Shown here in pieces: positions 25,841-33,171 of a stretch of DNA of 64,000 bases. The stretch covers positions 1 through 64,000 of the forward strand of contig CANREN010000001.1 in the NCBI GenBank assembly GCA_947629705.1, given 5' to 3'. Made by a program: the position numbers and the translations under genes. How positions within the stretch are numbered: the stretch's first letter is position 1; every line of letters starts with the position of its first letter. The DNA comes from an uncultured Alistipes sp. GTDB lineage: Bacteria > Bacteroidota > Bacteroidia > Bacteroidales > Rikenellaceae. The notes under the pieces were generated by a model that was given only the letters and a program-made list of their open reading frames with translations, did no database searches and was not told the DNA's origin.

Positions 25841-25997
25841 AAGGAGGTCCGCGTCCGGCGCGATTGAATGGGAATGCCGTGTGAATCGGCAGCAGTTCCC
25901 GCTGCTGTAAGTCCCTGCGTGTTCCGCAACACTCTATGAGCCACTGGTCTATGACCGGGAAGGCGTTGCGGACGGGACAAGCCAGAAGACCTGCCTT
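25841..25997 (+). ncRNA. cobalamin (AdoCbl) riboswitch aptamer with no downstream gene on its strand
   Basis: The conserved pieces of the B12 element appear in order: GGGAATGCCGTGTGAATCGGC, then GCAGTTCCCGCTGCTGTAAG, the B12 box GCCACTG, CCGGGAAGGCG, and the 3' end GCCAGAAGACCTGCC. AAGGAGGT at 25841 pairs with ACCTGCCTT at the 3' end to form P1. Such aptamers bind cobalamins and normally control vitamin B12 transport or synthesis genes just downstream. Here the next genes lie on the other strand, which is unusual. A short hairpin with a T-run directly follows. Confidence 0.92.
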
Positions 25998-26000
25998 GCA

Positions 26001-26028
26001 TCTTCCAATTCCGGAAGAATCTTTTTTC
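26001..26028 (+). terminator. short hairpin and T-run after the riboswitch (likely expression platform)
   Basis: TCTTCC-AATTCC-GGAAGA is followed by ATCTTTTTT. It starts four bases after P1, in the usual place of a terminator-type expression platform. Confidence 0.6.
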
Positions 26029-26213
26029 GAGGCCTCTGCGGAGAACGGAGCATCGGTCGAGTTTTTTTCAGTACGATTGTCTGAAGAAGATTATCCGTAT
26101 AGGGCGAATGCTCCAGCCGCCGAAGAACGATTCGATTCCGGAAAGGAACCCACCTTTTGCAGAATCATTCGGGCTGTCGGTGCCATAAGGAGATTAGTTG
26201 TTCGCAGTCCGAA
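26029..26213. other. region downstream of the orphan riboswitch, no convincing gene
   Basis: The track ORF 25936-26256 starts inside the aptamer, so it is not credible as a whole. A 26-residue ORF (26108-26188, MLQPPKNDSIPERNPPF...) is the only internal ATG frame I found; it lacks a signal peptide or recognised motif. I see no trace of a btuB-type gene. Confidence 0.4.
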
Positions 26214-26251
26214 AAAAGCCCCCGAAAACCTGCCTGTTTTCGAGGGCTTTT
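26214..26251. terminator. bidirectional terminator between the riboswitch region and the nucleotidyltransferase gene
   Basis: AAAAGCCCCCGAAAAC pairs with GTTTTCGAGGGCTTTT (one mismatch). On the minus strand it ends in a run of six Ts, so it mainly terminates the speA-like operon; on the plus strand TTTTATT follows. Confidence 0.85.
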
Positions 26252-26287
26252 ATTAACTGGGTCGTGGTTCTATTAAAACAATACCGA

Positions 26288-26875
26288 TTAGGGCAGCCAT
26301 TCGACAATGCCTTCGGCCGGATGCGCCGCCCGCCAAGCCTCGAACTCCTCCCAGGTGCGTATGCCGTCCCGTATGACCGCTTGATAATATTCGATTCCCA
26401 TGATTTTCAGCTCGTCGGGCGTCTCGAATTTCAGCCGCAGGATGGCTTCGCGCCGTTCGTCGGTCAACGCCGCGGCGATGCGGTCGGCCACCTGCTCGAA
26501 ATAGCCGTCGTATCGCGATCCGCGAAGGATGTGGATCAAGTCGATTTGCCACAATTCGTTATCCTCGTCCCGATACCATGCGTGCCATTCGACGCAGGCT
26601 TCGTCGGTGTCGAGCGAATTGCCGAACGCGATCCGTTCGATTCCCGGGCAGGAGGCGAGCCGCCCCATGACTTCGAAATCCGACCGGATGTCGATGCGGT
26701 CGGAATAGATATGGAAGTCCAGATCCCGATGCTTGGCCAACAGCCCCATGCGCAGGGAACCGACCTGCCGGACTTCGGCGCCGATGCTTTGCCAAAGGCG
26801 TTGCAAGTCGAGTGCGGCGATAATTTGGTGGGCGCGGCGGGTGTTTTCCGCCGCGCGTTCCGCACAGGCGCCCAT
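26288..26875 (-). CDS. nucleotidyltransferase-fold protein of unknown role
   Basis: The 195-residue protein has the pattern GSLRMGLLAKHRDLDFHIYSD, close to the GS...DxD signature of polymerase-beta-like nucleotidyltransferases, and then a third acidic region (NELWQIDLIHI). No specific family is recognised with certainty. It starts four bases after the arginine decarboxylase-like gene and shares its terminator, so the two form an operon. A link with polyamine metabolism is only positional. Confidence 0.6.
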   Translation of the reverse strand: MGACAERAAENTRRAHQIIAALDLQRLWQSIGAEVRQVGSLRMGLLAKHRDLDFHIYSDRIDIRSDFEVMGRLASCPGIERIAFGNSLDTDEACVEWHAWYRDEDNELWQIDLIHILRGSRYDGYFEQVADRIAAALTDERREAILRLKFETPDELKIMGIEYYQAVIRDGIRTWEEFEAWRAAHPAEGIVEWLP

Positions 26876-26879
26876 CGGA

Positions 26880-28274
26880 TCAATAGCCTAAAATGCGCAG
26901 CATCGACCGGTAGGACTGCTCCTTGGCGAACAGCCGCGTGTAATACTCGTTGTCCGACTTGTCGCGGTCGATGACGATATGCTTCGGTGCCGGAATCAGG
27001 CAGTGCTGGATGCCGCCGAATCCGCCGATCGATTCCTGATAGGCTCCCGTATGGAACAAACCGATGTATTGCGTGTTGCCTTTTTCGAGTTTGGGCAGGA
27101 AGATGGCGTTGGTGTGGCACTCCGCATTGTAGAAATCTTCGCTGTCGCACGTGAGCCCCCCGAGGAACACCCGCTGGTACTCCTTGTCCCAGTTGTTGAT
27201 GGCCAGCATAATGTAGCGCTGGTTGATGCCCCACGTATCGGGCAGGGTAGTGATGAACGACGAGTCGATCATGTACCAGTTCTCGCGATCGTTCTGCTGC
27301 TTCTGGTTCACGATGGAGTAGAGCGCCGCACCGCTTTCGCCCACGGTGAAGGAGCCGAACTCCGTGAAGATATTGGGCTCTTCGATGCCGTTTCGCTGGC
27401 AAATGTTTTTGATCTGGGCGACGATCTCTTCGGTCAAGTATTCGTAGTCGTATTCGAAATTGAGCGAGTTCTTTATGGGGAATCCTCCGCCGATATTGAG
27501 GCTGTCCAACTCCGGACAGATCTGTTTCAATTCGCAGTAGACGTTCATGCACTTCGACAATTCGTTCCAGTAGTAGGCCGTGTCCTTGATGCCCGTATTG
27601 ATGAAGAAGTGCAGCATCTTGAGCTGGAATTTCTTGCTGTTTTTCAGCTTGTCCTTGTAGAAATCGACGATATCGTTGTAGCGGATGCCGAGCCGCGAGG
27701 TGTAGAAATCGAATTTGGGCTCCTCCTCGCAGGCGATGCGGATGCCCACCTTGCAATTTTTCGTGAAGGCGTCTTCGAAGAGATCGAGCTCCTCTTTGTT
27801 GTCGAGCACCGGAATGGTGTTGATGAAGCCGTCGTTGACCAACTGGGCAATGTTCTCGACATACTGCGGACGTTTGAATCCGTTGCAGACAATGTAGCGG
27901 TCTTTGTCGATGATGCCGCCGTCGTAGAGCGCATTGATGATATGGATGTCGTAGGCCGACGAGGTCTCTAAATGGATGTCGTTTTTCATCGCCTCCTCCA
28001 GCACGAACGAGAAGTGGCTCGATTTGGTGCAGTAACAGTAGTTGTACGAACCCTTGTAGTCGACCTTCGCCATCGCTACGTTGAACATGCGTTTCGCCCG
28101 ATTGATCTGCGACGAGATTTTGGGCAGATAGGTGATCTTGAGCGGAGTGCCGTATTGTTTGATCAACTCCATCAACGGAATGTCATGGAATTGCAGCTCG
28201 TTGTCTTCGACTGCAAACTCGTCCTGCGGGAAGTCGAACGATTGTTCGATGAGGTCGATGTACTTGTCCTTCAT
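26880..28274 (-). CDS. speA: arginine decarboxylase-like fold-type III PLP enzyme
   Basis: The 464-residue protein is a fold-type III decarboxylase: YCTKSSHFSFVLEEA holds the likely PLP lysine in the short Bacteroidetes form (a Lys after YC), followed by a conserved ETSSAYDIHI region, HFFINTG, NIGGGFPI, and TEFGSFTVGESG for phosphate binding; ECHTNAIFLPK may carry the second active-site element. Family knowledge suggests decarboxylation of arginine to agmatine, the first step to putrescine and spermidine. Two later-pathway genes are at 54.7 and 56.7 kb. Its length is shorter than E. coli SpeA (about 650). The exact substrate is not proven by sequence. Confidence 0.78.
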   Translation of the reverse strand: MKDKYIDLIEQSFDFPQDEFAVEDNELQFHDIPLMELIKQYGTPLKITYLPKISSQINRAKRMFNVAMAKVDYKGSYNYCYCTKSSHFSFVLEEAMKNDIHLETSSAYDIHIINALYDGGIIDKDRYIVCNGFKRPQYVENIAQLVNDGFINTIPVLDNKEELDLFEDAFTKNCKVGIRIACEEEPKFDFYTSRLGIRYNDIVDFYKDKLKNSKKFQLKMLHFFINTGIKDTAYYWNELSKCMNVYCELKQICPELDSLNIGGGFPIKNSLNFEYDYEYLTEEIVAQIKNICQRNGIEEPNIFTEFGSFTVGESGAALYSIVNQKQQNDRENWYMIDSSFITTLPDTWGINQRYIMLAINNWDKEYQRVFLGGLTCDSEDFYNAECHTNAIFLPKLEKGNTQYIGLFHTGAYQESIGGFGGIQHCLIPAPKHIVIDRDKSDNEYYTRLFAKEQSYRSMLRILGY

Positions 28275-28308
28275 GGCTCGTTGTCGTTTTCATAAGGAAT
28301 CCGTCTCG

Positions 28309-28338
28309 GCTACATTGCAAATTTCGGGACAATGTAGC
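28309..28338. promoter_or_regulatory. perfect inverted repeat in the upstream leader of the speA-like gene
   Basis: GCTACATTG and CAATGTAGC are perfect 9-base arms separated by 12 bases. The element lies 35-64 bases before the ATG. It could be a protein operator or, if transcribed, a leader hairpin. Confidence 0.5.
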
Positions 28339-28435
28339 TCGATCGGATCGGGTTCGGGTTACGGGATGCAAAGTAAACGATTATTTTCCGGATTGCCGCC
28401 GCTTCCTCCGATTATTTTGAAAAAGCGGGCCGGAT

Positions 28436-28467
28436 TTTGCTTTTTTCGGCGAAAAGCGGTAAATTTG
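28436..28467 (+). promoter_or_regulatory. promoter of the envelope-gene cluster
   Basis: TTTG (28436-28439), 20 bases, TAAATTTG (28460-28467): a full Bacteroidetes promoter, 33 bases before the GTG start. Confidence 0.65.
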
Positions 28468-28499
28468 AACCGTAAATCGAATAATACGAAAGTAGTGCG

Positions 28500-29339
28500 G
28501 TGGAGTTACAGACTGTTCTGACGAAATACTTGGAGACGCACAAACGGATCGTCGTTCCTCAATTAGGCGCCTTTCTCGTCAAGGAGCCCGGCAAGAGCAT
28601 TCTCTTTTCGGAGTTGGTGAAGCGCGACGATGGGGTTTTGCGCGGTTTGTTGATGGCCGACGGGCGAAGCGAAGTCGAGGCCGCCGGTGCGATCGACCGG
28701 TTCGTTTTCGAGGTGCGTCATGCGGTGGAGAGCGGAACGGAGTACCGTCTCGCCGATTTCGGCACGATGATGCCGGGACCCAACGGAACGATTCGCTTCA
28801 GCTATCGGCCGGTTGTTCGGCTCGATCGGCCCATTCGACCGGCCGAACCGGTTCCCGCTCCCTCCGTCGTTCGGCAAACCCCGCCGGTTCCGAATCCGGT
28901 CGGGCGACCGGCTCCCGAACCGGCTTCGACGCAGGAACCGGCGCCCCGAGCGGAGGAGCCCAGCGTGCAGCCGGAGGAGCCGGAATCCTCCTGCAAGTCG
29001 CATATCGATACGGCCCGCGTGGCGGAGACGGTGCGGAAGGCATTCAGCGACGAACCGGACGAGCCGGACGATGCGGATGCGCCGACGAAAAAGGCATCGA
29101 CGAAACGCCCCTGCCGTTCGTATGAATATGAAGCGGGCGAGGAGGCCGGCAAGGCTTATTCGGAGCGCAGACCGGCTCGCCGCAGGTTCGATCGGTTCCT
29201 GTTCGTGGCGATTCTGGCTGCCGTGATTGCGGTAGCGGCCATTGCGTTCGGTTTTTGGCGCGAAGCCCGCGAACGGCAGGCCGAAGAGACGCTGCAACAG
29301 ATGGAACAGATGGAACAAACCGATCCCCGACTTGAATAA
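28500..29339 (+). CDS. HU-like (CCDC81-type) domain protein with C-terminal membrane segment
   Basis: The 279-residue protein begins with a domain resembling Bacteroidetes HU/IHF-CCDC81 proteins (VLTKYLETHKRIVVPQLGAFLVKE...FGTMMPGPNGTIRFSY). A Pro/Glu/Ala-rich linker follows (about residues 105-180). Near the C terminus is one membrane helix (FLFVAILAAVIAVAAIAFGFW). The start is GTG at 28500. In related genomes such proteins sit with cell-envelope or SPOR-domain proteins; the function is not established. It is directly followed by the sigma-54 activator. Confidence 0.65.
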   Translation: MELQTVLTKYLETHKRIVVPQLGAFLVKEPGKSILFSELVKRDDGVLRGLLMADGRSEVEAAGAIDRFVFEVRHAVESGTEYRLADFGTMMPGPNGTIRFSYRPVVRLDRPIRPAEPVPAPSVVRQTPPVPNPVGRPAPEPASTQEPAPRAEEPSVQPEEPESSCKSHIDTARVAETVRKAFSDEPDEPDDADAPTKKASTKRPCRSYEYEAGEEAGKAYSERRPARRRFDRFLFVAILAAVIAVAAIAFGFWREARERQAEETLQQMEQMEQTDPRLE

Positions 29340-29354
29340 TTGGACGAACAGAAG

Positions 29355-30599
29355 ATGCAGATAACGCAAGAACAGATCAATTCGGTTAAACAGCGGTTCG
29401 GTATCATCGGTACGTCGGAACTGCTCGATCGGGCGCTCGAAGTCGCCTTGCGGGTGGCTCCGACCGATCTGACCGTGCTGGTTACGGGCGAGAGCGGTGT
29501 GGGCAAGGAGTTTTTCCCGCAGGTCGTCCATGCCTTTTCGGCCCGCAAACACAATAAATATATCGCCGTGAATTGTGCGGCCATTCCCGAGGGCACCATC
29601 GATTCGGAGCTTTTCGGACACGAGAAGGGCGCCTTTACCGGTGCCGTGGATGCCCGAAAGGGCTATTTCGAAGAGGCCGACGGCGGTACGATTTTTCTCG
29701 ACGAGGTGGCGGAACTCCCGCTTCCGACGCAGGCCCGGCTGCTGCGTGTGCTGCAAACCGGCGAATACATCCGGGTCGGATCGTCGAAGGTGCAAAAGAC
29801 CAACGTCCGGGTCGTGGCGGCCACCAATACCGACTTGCAGCAGGCGATTGCGACGGGCCGTTTCCGCGAGGATCTGTACTATCGCCTGGGGACGGTGCCG
29901 ATTGCGGTTCCGGCTCTGCGCGAGCGGCCCGGCGACATTCCGCTGCTGTTCCGCAAATTCGCCTCCGAGGTGGCGACGCAGTACCGGATGCCGGCGGTAA
30001 CGCTTGCCGACGGCGCCCGCGAAATGTTGATGGATTATTATTGGCGGGGCAATATCCGTCAGTTGAAGAACGTCGCCGAGCAGATTTCCGCCATCGAACA
30101 GGTGCGGGTCATAACGCCCGACGTGCTGGCCAAATACCTGCCTCGGCAGGAGGGCGGGGGTGCGATCGCAGCGGAGATGCCTCGTGCGGATGCGAATCCG
30201 TCGACGGAACGCGAATTGCTTTACAAGGTGCTGTTCGACATGCGTTCCGACATAAACGATTTGAAACGGATGATTTCGGAGCTGATGCAGGGGGCTTCGT
30301 GGGTGCATCGCGAGCCGCAGTACGACATCAAGGCGCTGCTGCCCACTACGGCCCAGAGTTCCATGCACGTCGTCGATCGCGGAGCGGCTTATGACAACGG
30401 GGCTCCGGTCGACACCGAGAGCGAAGATATTACCGACGAGCCGCCGCGCGAAAAGACCAAGGCCGATATGCAGCGCGAACAGATTCTTCGGGCGCTGCGT
30501 CATAACAACGGGCGTCGGCGCGAAGCTGCTGCCGAGCTGTTCATGTCCGAGCGGACGCTCTACCGCAAGATCAAGGAGCTCGGAATAGAGGAGGATTAA
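29355..30599 (+). CDS. sigma-54-interacting AAA+ transcriptional activator without N-terminal sensor
   Basis: The 414-residue protein holds a sigma-54 activator domain from about residue 15: Walker A GESGVGKE, the sigma-54 contact loop GAFTGA, Walker [14 protein letters not shown], and the sensor segment [12 protein letters not shown]. The C terminus has a Fis-type helix-turn-helix ([35 protein letters not shown]). There is no receiver or GAF domain ahead of it. It would activate RpoN-dependent genes. The track start at 29340 is a TTG; the ATG at 29355 fits better. It is followed closely by lptE. Confidence 0.9.
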   Translation: MQITQEQINSVKQRFGIIGTSELLDRALEVALRVAPTDLTVLVTGESGVGKEFFPQVVHAFSARKHNKYIAVNCAAIPEGTIDSELFGHEKGAFTGAVDARKGYFEEADGGTIFLDEVAELPLPTQARLLRVLQTGEYIRVGSSKVQKTNVRVVAATNTDLQQAIATGRFREDLYYRLGTVPIAVPALRERPGDIPLLFRKFASEVATQYRMPAVTLADGAREMLMDYYWRGNIRQLKNVAEQISAIEQVRVITPDVLAKYLPRQEGGGAIAAEMPRADANPSTERELLYKVLFDMRSDINDLKRMISELMQGASWVHREPQYDIKALLPTTAQSSMHVVDRGAAYDNGAPVDTESEDITDEPPREKTKADMQREQILRALRHNNGRRREAAAELFMSERTLYRKIKELGIEED

Positions 30600-30603
30600 G
30601 CGT

Positions 30604-31134
30604 ATGCAGGGAGCCATGAACAGATTTGTCATCCGGTTGATCGTGGGAGCGGTCGCCTTGTTGTCGACGGGCAGTTGCGGCGTCGCGATCAAGTATTCGT
30701 TGTCGGGCGCATCCATTCCGCCTGCGGCCAAGACCTTTTCAGTCGCCTATTTCCCCAACAATGCCACGATGGTTTCGCCGATCTTGAGTTCGACGCTCAC
30801 CGAAGCGCTGGTCGACATGTTTTCGCAGCGGACGCGTCTGACCCAGGTCGACGAGGGGGGCGATTTCGCTTTCGAGGGCGAGATCATCAATTACACGTCG
30901 GTTACGGCATCCGTGTCGAGCGACGATTATGCGTTGTTGAACCGGTTGACGATCACGGTGCGCGTGCGGTTCACCAATGCCATCGACGAGAAGGCATCGT
31001 GGAGCCAGACCTTTTCGGCCTACGAGGATTACGATTCGACGAAGCTGTTGACCGAGGTCGAGGGCGAGTTGATCCCGCAGATCGTCGAAAAGATCGTAAC
31101 CGACATTTTCCAGGCGTCGGCATCCAACTGGTAA
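30604..31134 (+). CDS. lptE: LptE-like LPS-assembly lipoprotein
   Basis: The 176-residue protein has a lipoprotein signal peptide with a lipobox ending STGSC|GV and a small alpha/beta domain resembling Bacteroidetes LptE (YSLSGASIPPAAKTFSVAYFPN, EGEIINYTSVTASVSSDDYALLNRLTITVRVRF). LptE plugs the LptD barrel that inserts LPS into the outer leaflet. An alternative start at 30616 (MNRFVIRL) gives a tidier signal peptide. It lies four bases after the sigma-54 activator and upstream of secG, an arrangement I recall in other Bacteroidales. Confidence 0.85.
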   Translation: MQGAMNRFVIRLIVGAVALLSTGSCGVAIKYSLSGASIPPAAKTFSVAYFPNNATMVSPILSSTLTEALVDMFSQRTRLTQVDEGGDFAFEGEIINYTSVTASVSSDDYALLNRLTITVRVRFTNAIDEKASWSQTFSAYEDYDSTKLLTEVEGELIPQIVEKIVTDIFQASASNW

Positions 31135-31148
31135 CGCATGTTTCTATT

Positions 31149-31646
31149 ATGGAAGAACCGATTGCACGCTTATCGAAGATTCTTTTTCCGGAGGCCGAAC
31201 CCGACGGGGCGGCGCTCGATGCGCTGGTTCGGCGCTACGAATGGTTCGGGCCTGCACGGGTTTTGCGGGAACGGTCGACGGGGCGTTCCGATACCCGTTC
31301 GGCGTTGCTGGCTCCGTGGCGGGCCGAAAGTTCGCTCTGTGCGGAACCGATCGATGCGTCGGCTTTGCAGTCGGTCTCGTCCGACGATCTGATCGACCGC
31401 TTTTTGGAAGTTTCGGATTTGCGGATCGTGGCCGGGGAGGGCGAACCCGTCGAAGAGGTGCGGATCGCTCCCGATTTGGCCGAGAGCGAGGAGTTGGTGA
31501 GCGAATCGCTGGCCGAAATCTATCTTGCACAGGGCCTTTTCGATAAGGCGGCAGCGATTTATCGTAAATTAAGTTTGCTAAATCCCGAAAAAAGTGTTTA
31601 CTTTGCCGAGCTTATCGGCGAAATCGAAAGAGAAAAAAAACAATAA
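31149..31646 (+). CDS. small protein with a C-terminal TPR-like helix pair
   Basis: The 165-residue protein starts MEEPIARLSKILFPEAEPD. Only its end looks like a known fold: LVSESLAEIYLAQGLFDKAAAIYRKLSLLNPEKSVYFAELI is a single tetratricopeptide-type repeat. The track lists it as part of a longer shadow frame; I use the ATG at 31149, 14 bases after lptE. Function unknown. The conserved location between lptE and secG suggests an envelope-biogenesis role. Confidence 0.75.
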   Translation: MEEPIARLSKILFPEAEPDGAALDALVRRYEWFGPARVLRERSTGRSDTRSALLAPWRAESSLCAEPIDASALQSVSSDDLIDRFLEVSDLRIVAGEGEPVEEVRIAPDLAESEELVSESLAEIYLAQGLFDKAAAIYRKLSLLNPEKSVYFAELIGEIEREKKQ

Positions 31647-31662
31647 TTAAAAATTCAACGAT

Positions 31663-32034
31663 ATGTTATACACGATTTGCGTTGCCTTGATCGTCATTGC
31701 GAGCATTCTGGTGATTCTCGCGGTATTGGTGCAGAATCCCAAGAGCGGCATGGCTGCCAACTTCGGCGCATCGAATCAGGTGATGGGTGTGCGGGAGACT
31801 TCCGATTTCCTGGAGAAATTCACGTGGACGATGGCTGTGGTCATTCTGGTGTTGAGCCTGATCGCTACGGTTGCGATGAACCGAGGCGGTGTAGCTGAGG
31901 GTGATTCCGAAGTTGCAAAGGATGTCAAAGCCCTGCAGGAACAGGTGCTTGAGACCGTTCCGGCCATTCCGCAGACCGAGGTTCCCGCCGCAAGCGACGA
32001 ACAACAGCCTGCTGCCGAAGCGTCGGCCGAATAA
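31663..32034 (+). CDS. secG: preprotein translocase subunit SecG
   Basis: SecG is an accessory subunit of the SecYEG channel. The 123-residue protein has two membrane helices (VALIVIASILVILAVLVQ and FTWTMAVVILVLSLIATVAM), with the conserved NPKSGMAANFGASNQVMGVRETSDFLEKFTW between them, and an Ala/Glu-rich acidic tail typical of Bacteroidetes SecG. It ends the gene cluster and is followed by a terminator. Confidence 0.95.
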   Translation: MLYTICVALIVIASILVILAVLVQNPKSGMAANFGASNQVMGVRETSDFLEKFTWTMAVVILVLSLIATVAMNRGGVAEGDSEVAKDVKALQEQVLETVPAIPQTEVPAASDEQQPAAEASAE

Positions 32035-32065
32035 GATCGGAACCGGCGAACTTCGCGAGACATTC

Positions 32066-32096
32066 AGAGAGCCGCATACAGATGCGGCTCTCTTTG
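32066..32096 (+). terminator. intrinsic terminator after secG
   Basis: AGAGAGCCGCAT pairs with ATGCGGCTCTCT and is followed by TTG. Confidence 0.85.
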
Positions 32097-32121
32097 TTTG
32101 ATCGATCTCACGCGTTGAAAT

Positions 32122-32505
32122 ATGGATGTACTGACTTTTCGCGATTATTGCCTCTCGTTGCCCATGAGCGAGGAGACCACGCCGTTCGATGAGACGACGC
32201 TCGTCTACAAGGTCGGCGGTAAGATGTTCGCTTTGGCGGATATGATCGATTTCACGTGCATAGCCGTGAAATGCGAGCCCGAGCGGGCGATCGCGCTGCG
32301 CGAACGTTATCCGGAGGTAACGCCCGGCGTCCATCTGAACAAACGTCATTGGAACGATGTGCGTACGGACAGCGATCTGCCCGATCGTTTCATCCGCGAG
32401 CAGATCCGCAATTCTTACCTGCTGGTATTGCGGCAGAACGTAACACCCAAATCCCTGCGCGACGAGCTCCTCGCTTATGTCGAGCGGCACGGGTTGCCCG
32501 AATAG
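32122..32505 (+). CDS. MmcQ/YjbR family protein
   Basis: The 127-residue protein matches the YjbR/MmcQ fold: FRDYCLSLPMSEETTPFDETTLVYKVGGKMFAL, LRERYPEVTPGVHLNKRHWNDVRTD and the end LRDELLAYVERHGL. The fold resembles a DNA-binding domain, but a function is not settled. It is a single gene, convergent with pnuT. Confidence 0.88.
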   Translation: MDVLTFRDYCLSLPMSEETTPFDETTLVYKVGGKMFALADMIDFTCIAVKCEPERAIALRERYPEVTPGVHLNKRHWNDVRTDSDLPDRFIREQIRNSYLLVLRQNVTPKSLRDELLAYVERHGLPE

Positions 32506-32517
32506 GCCGACGAAGGC

Positions 32518-33108
32518 TTATTCCGCTGCGATCTGTTTCCGCCAGCGCAGATAACCCGCCACGGCCAGCGCCGAATAGAGCAGATAAAGAGCGGCCGTAA
32601 AGGGAATATCCTTGTAAATATACAATCCGACGGTCGTCAGATCGACGACCAACCACACGAGCCACTGCTCCGCATATTTGCGCGACAGCATCCACAGGGC
32701 GATGACCGACAGCGCCGTCGTGAAGCTGTCCCAGAAAGGCACCTTGCTGTCCGTAAAGTGAACGAGCAGCAGGTAGATGACGGCCTGGATGCAGAGAAAG
32801 AGCGTGAAAAGGATCGGGGCCAGCCGCAGCGGCGTGTGGCCGATTTTCGAAAACTGCTTCGTTTCCGGGTGTTCCGGATCGCCTTTTTCGCTGCGCAGCC
32901 ATACGATCCATCCGTAGAGACCCGCCAGAATGTAGTAAATCTGCATCGAACAGTCGGCGTAGAGCCCCGACCGATAGTAGAGCAGGCCGTGAACGATCGG
33001 CATGATCAATCCGACGATCCACAGCCGGATGTCGGCGCGGTATTCGAGCCAAAGGTAGAGCAGCCCGAGGACGATGCCCGTGAGCTGAAGAACGAGTTTC
33101 CAATCCAT
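32518..33108 (-). CDS. pnuT: PnuC-family thiamine transporter (PnuT)
   Basis: The 196-residue protein has about seven membrane helices with the PnuC pattern (WLEYRADIRLWIVGLIMPIVHGLLYY, IYYILAGLYGWIVW, ALSVIALWMLSRKYAEQWLVWLVVDLTTVGLYIYKDI). PnuC relatives carry nicotinamide riboside, riboflavin or thiamine; because it lies behind a TPP riboswitch and a TonB receptor, thiamine (PnuT) is the best call. It lies 63 bases after the receptor gene. Confidence 0.9.
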   Translation of the reverse strand: MDWKLVLQLTGIVLGLLYLWLEYRADIRLWIVGLIMPIVHGLLYYRSGLYADCSMQIYYILAGLYGWIVWLRSEKGDPEHPETKQFSKIGHTPLRLAPILFTLFLCIQAVIYLLLVHFTDSKVPFWDSFTTALSVIALWMLSRKYAEQWLVWLVVDLTTVGLYIYKDIPFTAALYLLYSALAVAGYLRWRKQIAAE

Positions 33109-33171
33109 AGTTCGTTTCGAAAATGAAGGCGAGGGCCCGCCGTTCGGGACGGGCCTTCGCCGGATGATCCG

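Noticed and set aside
25936-26256. 106-residue plus-strand ORF after the cobalamin riboswitch
   Set aside because: It starts inside the aptamer and runs through two hairpins; composition and length look random, and no signal or motif is present.
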